From NCBI GenBank assembly GCA_020850915.1, contig JADZDV010000462.1, positions 1 to 5,891 on the forward strand: DNA of 5,891 nt. The letters are read 5' to 3'. This DNA comes from Chloroflexota bacterium (GTDB lineage Bacteria; Chloroflexota; UBA6077; JADZDV01). Below are positions 5,460 to 5,891 of this stretch, one piece after another. The notes under the pieces were generated by a model. It had not been told where the DNA came from. It saw only the letters and a program-made list of their open reading frames with translations, and did no database searches. The number at the start of each line of letters is the position of its first letter. Positions within the stretch are counted from its first letter, which is position 1. A program made the position numbers and the translations under genes.

Positions 5460-5891
5460 ATGCTCGATCCGCTACCCGTCCAACGCCGATGGCCACCCCT
5501 CCTCGCCCCGCTGCTCATCCTGCTGCTGGCCGCGTGCACGTTCGGCTACGGCCGGCCGTCCGGCGGGGCCGGCGCGTCCTCGGCCCCCTCCTCCGGCGGT
5601 TCTGTCGCTGGCCCATGGCAGATCCTGGCCGGGGACCGCACCCAACCTGGTCAGTTCAGCCATCCGTCGGACGTCGCTCTCGACAGCCACGGAAACGTCT
5701 ACGTCGCGGATCTAGGCAACCACCGCGTCCAGAAGCTCTCGCCCGCTGGCCAGCCGCTGGCCCAGTGGGGCGGCTTCGGCGCCGGTCCCGGCCAGTTCTC
5801 AGAGCCGCGGGGTATCGCGCTCGACGGCCAGGGCAATCTCTACGTGGCGGACGGTGGCAACCACCGGATTCAGAAGCTCTCGCCCGCCGGC
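5460..5891 (+). CDS. NHL-repeat lipoprotein (partial, 3' end beyond window)
   Basis: The first 144 residues of an exported beta-propeller protein are present. Residues 1-26 form a lipoprotein signal peptide: a charged start (QRRW), a hydrophobic core (LLAPLLILLLAA) and a lipobox LAAC with Cys26 as the lipidation site. A Gly/Ser/Pro-rich tether (30-51) follows. NHL repeats then begin: PGQFSHPSDVALDSHGN with VYVADLGNHRVQKLSPAG (63-97) and PGQFSEPRGIALDGQGN with LYVADGGNHRIQKLSPAG (110-144), a 47-residue period. NHL blades usually bind protein, RNA or sugar ligands; this one should act on the outer face of the cell membrane, and its ligand cannot be read from sequence. ATG 5460 has GGGAG at 5445-5449. 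The frame is open upstream to the GTG inside the parS site (5253), but the signal peptide fixes the start at 5460. The repeats run off the window edge, so the blade number is unknown. Confidence 0.9.
   Translation, partial: MLDPLPVQRRWPPLLAPLLILLLAACTFGYGRPSGGAGASSAPSSGGSVAGPWQILAGDRTQPGQFSHPSDVALDSHGNVYVADLGNHRVQKLSPAGQPLAQWGGFGAGPGQFSEPRGIALDGQGNLYVADGGNHRIQKLSPAG

Noticed and set aside
1..5891. CRISPR array, tRNA, rRNA or insertion sequence
   Set aside because: I saw no regularly spaced repeats, no cloverleaf or rRNA-like sequence, and no transposase or terminal inverted repeats by eye.

Overview
The window is a high-GC bacterial chromosome segment with six genes, all on the + strand. The mix fits a Chloroflexota (Thermomicrobia-like) bacterium best: a GC-rich comEA-comEC pair, a small DUF5678-type protein, an NHL-repeat lipoprotein and GTG starts. 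That assignment is inference from gene content and composition; no rRNA or other phylogenetic marker is present.

Layout. Positions 1-170 hold no gene I can support. A complete Mrr-type (type IV, modified-DNA) restriction endonuclease follows at 171-1091, visibly lower in GC than the rest. Its 3' end overlaps a small DUF5678-like ORF (1060-1356). A good sigma70-like promoter (TTGACA, 16 bp, TACCAT at 1353-1380) and a leader hairpin then precede the competence pair: comEA (1426-2013; one membrane anchor, SLBB domain, helix-hairpin-helix DNA binding) and, 6 bp later, comEC (2020-4311; inner-membrane DNA channel). The two look like one operon for bringing single-stranded DNA across the membrane. 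The ComEC C-terminal metallo-beta-lactamase-like domain has lost every metal-ligand motif I could align.

A 179-bp intergenic region carrying three separate dyads leads to a class I glutamine-amidotransferase-like peptidase C26 gene (4491-5234). Eleven bases past its stop lies TGTTTCACGTGAAACA (5245-5260), an exact match to the ParB-binding centromere consensus parS. The rest of that gap contains a tandem 11-bp repeat and several small inverted repeats. The last gene, cut by the window edge, encodes a lipoprotein with NHL beta-propeller repeats (5460 onward).

How the parts relate. Only comEA-comEC form a clear functional unit. Mrr could restrict modified incoming DNA, but its different composition suggests it was acquired separately. 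The parS site suggests an origin-proximal chromosomal location, because such sites cluster near oriC in most bacteria; no parA or parB gene lies in the window. The strongest candidates for something unusual are the parS site and the metal-ligand-free ComEC domain. I see no clearly new multi-gene system.
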